NCBI RefSeq assembly: GCF_000423365.1
Contig: NZ_AUHV01000004.1
Location: forward strand, 482,487-546,486
DNA length: 64,000 nt
Reading direction: 5' to 3'
Source: Maritalea myrionectae DSM 19524
Lineage (GTDB): Bacteria > Pseudomonadota > Alphaproteobacteria > Rhizobiales > Devosiaceae
Shown here piece after piece: positions 61,940-64,000 of this stretch. A model generated the notes under the pieces. The model was given only the letters and a program-made list of their open reading frames with translations, was not told the origin of the DNA and made no database searches. Positions within the stretch are counted from its first letter, which is position 1. Every line of letters starts with the position of its first letter. The position numbers and the translations under genes are program-made.

Positions 61940-64000
61940 TTAGATGACATCCACGTCCTGATCTTGACCAGTATCAAACAGGATGTTGATCTTATTGCCA
62001 TCATCCACGGTTATGGTAGCGACATCTACATATGAATTGCCGCCGCCGTCTGCATCAACTTTGATGGTATATTCATTTGGATTGCCGGTTGCATCGATGG
62101 AAACATAGCCGTCTCCATCCAAATCTACACCGCCTGGCAAACTTCCAAACAAGTCAGATAGATCAACAACATCCCCTTCGCCATAATTATAGTCGGCAAT
62201 GACATCCTCGATGGTGAGACCTGCAGAGTCACTGTCCACCTTGAATGTATCAGCTCCAAGGCCGCCTTCCATGGTGTCGGACTCTAGCCCGCCTATAAGC
62301 ACGTCATCACCATCGCCGCCAGATAGGAAATCAAGGCCATCCAGACCATCTAGGGTGTCATTACCACCATCGCCGAACATGATATTGGTTTCTGCGGTGC
62401 CCGTGATGTCTTCACTTGCTGATGAACCGAGGAAATGCGTTTCGGCCGCATCGTTTGTCCCCAGCGTATAGGGGGATGTAACCGAAACAGAATTTGCATC
62501 CACTGTTGCGGGCGCTTCCGGCAGCAAATTGATGTCTAAGGTGCCGCTTGAAGTATCACCATCGGCGTCCGTCAGTTCCAGATCCAAAGCAATTTGAACC
62601 GGCTCACCGGGGTCGGCGACCGTCGTGCCAAACCCACCAATTTTAAAGTCTTGGCCGCTTTCATGATGATATTCAATACTGTTATATCCATCGGCTGTGT
62701 ATGTGGCTATTTGTGTGTCGGAAACCACACCATCAATCAGAACATCGTAAGTCCCATCTGTCATGACAAATTGAACGGTATAAGTAACTCCGCCAACAGT
62801 GACATTGGCGGCGGTCGTTCCGATTGCGTTAAAAGTGATCGTGCTCACCGCACCATCATACATAATAGACACTGCTGTGATCGACTCTTTAGTGCCGTCA
62901 CCAACGGTTGTGTCGCCATCTGTGTCATCAAATGCTTTTATGCGAATTTCGCTTATTGCCGATCCACCTGAAATGCCGGTAAATGTGGCTGAAGCACCAT
63001 TTGCAATATAGTGACCTGAGAAGGTGTGATCTTGGTTGTCAACGTGGCTATAATCGTCATTCACATTCTTTGAAGGATCCCCACTTAGACTGTTTACAAA
63101 GTCCAAGCGTATGGCCTCGCCGGAGCCGACCGAGTTGCCGCCACCAACGCCGCCTTCATTAGCATTTGTGTTCGTGGTTCCGTCGCTTACGCCTCCAACC
63201 ATAGGTGTTAGCAGCAAGTCCAACTCGTTGCCACTGCCATCTGTAAAGCCAGACCAAGGGTCATTGCCCCCCACAAATGCATAGCCCGAGTTTGCGTCAA
63301 ACACGATGTCAGTTTGACCACCATCAACTGTCCCAGACATTGTGATAGTGTAAGTATCATCAGTCGCATCGCTGGTGTCGTGATCGAGCTCAACAGTAAA
63401 CACAATTCCCGTACTGGCATCGCCGCCGGTTGTGCCAACCAATGTTGAGCCACCATCCGTCAGATAGTAGGTGATGGTCAGACCACCCGACGTCAGCCCG
63501 CTATCAGCCCCATCGAGCGCAGCCGCAAAGCTGATCGCCCCTGTCTGGTCCGCCCCAACATTGTCATCAACGTTGCCATCAAAATCGAGCACTCCGACAT
63601 AAGTGGCCCCATTCTCGTTCAACAATGTGCCACTTTGAGGGTTGAATGCTGTGGGTACATCATCAACCACATCAATCGTGACGGTGCCTTGTACTGTGTT
63701 GCCATTGGCGTCGGTCGCGGTGTAGGTGAACTGATCAACACCTGTTTCTGTGTTGGTGCCATCATCTGCATCCGGTGTTGAATCAACCGGCGTATGCAAG
63801 GTGTAGGTATAGCTGCCGTCCGCCAACAACTCGAACTCACCGTTCGCTGTTGTTGTGGAGATCGGGGTATAGGTGACGCCTGTACCCGAAACAGCCAGTT
63901 GACCTGTAACCGTTTCTGTCGTCGCACCTGGATCCGATCCCTCAACCGTACCCGCAGCAAGATCATCCCCATCCTGGTTCAGATCCAAAGCCGCCTCATT
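61940..64000 (-). CDS. Large VCBS/RTX-type adhesin, C-terminal part (cut by window end)
   Basis: The frame is open to the window edge, so only the last about 686 residues are present. Order from the edge: a VCBS-type domain (GQLAVSGTGVTYTP, FELLADGSYTYTL, DQFTYTATDANGN, GTVTIDVVDDVPTA), a further Ig-like repeat of about 350 residues, then hemolysin-type Ca2+ repeats (FGDGGNDTLDGLDGLDFLSG, GDGDDVLIGGLESDTMEGG) and a C-terminal type I secretion signal region (DVIADYNYGEGDVVDLSDLF...). The composition is very Asp/Gly/Thr-rich with no Cys. Type I secretion and cell-surface adhesion are expected. The LapG cleavage site, if any, would be near the missing N-terminus. Confidence 0.87.
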   Translation of the reverse strand, partial: NEAALDLNQDGDDLAAGTVEGSDPGATTETVTGQLAVSGTGVTYTPISTTTANGEFELLADGSYTYTLHTPVDSTPDADDGTNTETGVDQFTYTATDANGNTVQGTVTIDVVDDVPTAFNPQSGTLLNENGATYVGVLDFDGNVDDNVGADQTGAISFAAALDGADSGLTSGGLTITYYLTDGGSTLVGTTGGDASTGIVFTVELDHDTSDATDDTYTITMSGTVDGGQTDIVFDANSGYAFVGGNDPWSGFTDGSGNELDLLLTPMVGGVSDGTTNTNANEGGVGGGNSVGSGEAIRLDFVNSLSGDPSKNVNDDYSHVDNQDHTFSGHYIANGASATFTGISGGSAISEIRIKAFDDTDGDTTVGDGTKESITAVSIMYDGAVSTITFNAIGTTAANVTVGGVTYTVQFVMTDGTYDVLIDGVVSDTQIATYTADGYNSIEYHHESGQDFKIGGFGTTVADPGEPVQIALDLELTDADGDTSSGTLDINLLPEAPATVDANSVSVTSPYTLGTNDAAETHFLGSSASEDITGTAETNIMFGDGGNDTLDGLDGLDFLSGGDGDDVLIGGLESDTMEGGLGADTFKVDSDSAGLTIEDVIADYNYGEGDVVDLSDLFGSLPGGVDLDGDGYVSIDATGNPNEYTIKVDADGGGNSYVDVATITVDDGNKINILFDTGQDQDVDVI

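Noticed and set aside
61940..64000. Possible bacteriocin or toxin reading for the RTX protein
   Set aside because: No toxin, protease or lipase domain is visible before the calcium repeats; VCBS and Ig-like repeats with a neighbouring LapG favour an adhesin.

Overview
The window looks like a chromosomal segment of an alphaproteobacterium of the order Hyphomicrobiales (Rhizobiales), probably marine or brackish. Evidence: the gene order rpoZ / rsh-pyrE-acpS-lepB-rnc-era-recO-parC next to smpB-dapA-slt; an alphaproteobacterial two-cysteine porin; a single bifunctional RelA/SpoT; and an Irr-like iron operator. Base composition is moderate (about 50-55 % GC by eye). No rRNA, tRNA, CRISPR array, insertion sequence or prophage was recognised.

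Layout. (1) 0-4 kb, plus strand: tail of an RDD membrane protein, an SLC13-type permease, the leucyl/arginyl-tRNA-protein transferase Bpt and a membrane-anchored EEP-fold protein. (2) 4.1-13.3 kb, minus strand: housekeeping run rpoZ, rsh, pyrE, acpS, lepB, rnc, era, recO, parC. (3) 13.3-19.5 kb: NYN-domain protein and family-5 uracil-DNA glycosylase (plus), smpB and dapA (minus), a soluble lytic transglycosylase and an alpha/beta-hydrolase-fold protein lacking its catalytic Ser and His (plus). (4) 19.5-25.5 kb, minus: envelope block with a membrane-anchored helix-hairpin-helix protein, a 39-residue membrane protein, a giant BON/OmpA repeat protein and a porin. (5) 26.0-34.9 kb: an SDR, then an iron-siderophore import operon (FhuF-like reductase, three substrate-binding proteins, ATPase, two permeases) facing a convergent Fes/IroE-like esterase. 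(6) 35.1-54.2 kb: carbohydrate island with a ten-gene operon (ABC importer, two Gfo/Idh/MocA dehydrogenases, two TIM-barrel isomerases, GH43) divergent from a LacI regulator; a three-gene operon (aldonate dehydratase, sugar 1-dehydrogenase-like SDR, GH42 beta-galactosidase) divergent from an IclR regulator; and mmsA divergent from a LysR regulator. (7) 54.3-60.6 kb: an epimerase-like protein, then a second sugar ABC importer whose ATPase/binding-protein/RpiR-regulator arm and permease arm diverge. (8) 61.0-64 kb: a LapG-type periplasmic cysteine protease facing the C-terminal end of a large RTX/VCBS adhesin that runs off the window.

How the parts work together. The carbohydrate island reads as uptake of plant or algal oligosaccharides, followed by hydrolysis (GH42, GH43), possible oxidation/isomerisation of intact glycosides, and non-phosphorylative oxidation through an aldonate dehydratase. 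Each regulator has a good candidate operator beside it: a 14-bp LacI palindrome pair, two IclR repeats 20 bp apart, a LysR-type repeat and an RpiR-type repeat. Three binding-protein genes are followed by stem-loops just before the next transporter gene, which fits higher expression of the binding protein. The LapG/adhesin pair suggests c-di-GMP-controlled release of a biofilm adhesin; the other Lap parts are not in the window.

Starts were moved from the longest open frame when a Shine-Dalgarno sequence or family conservation pointed to an internal codon; this is stated per gene. All functional names come from reading motifs; no database search was run.
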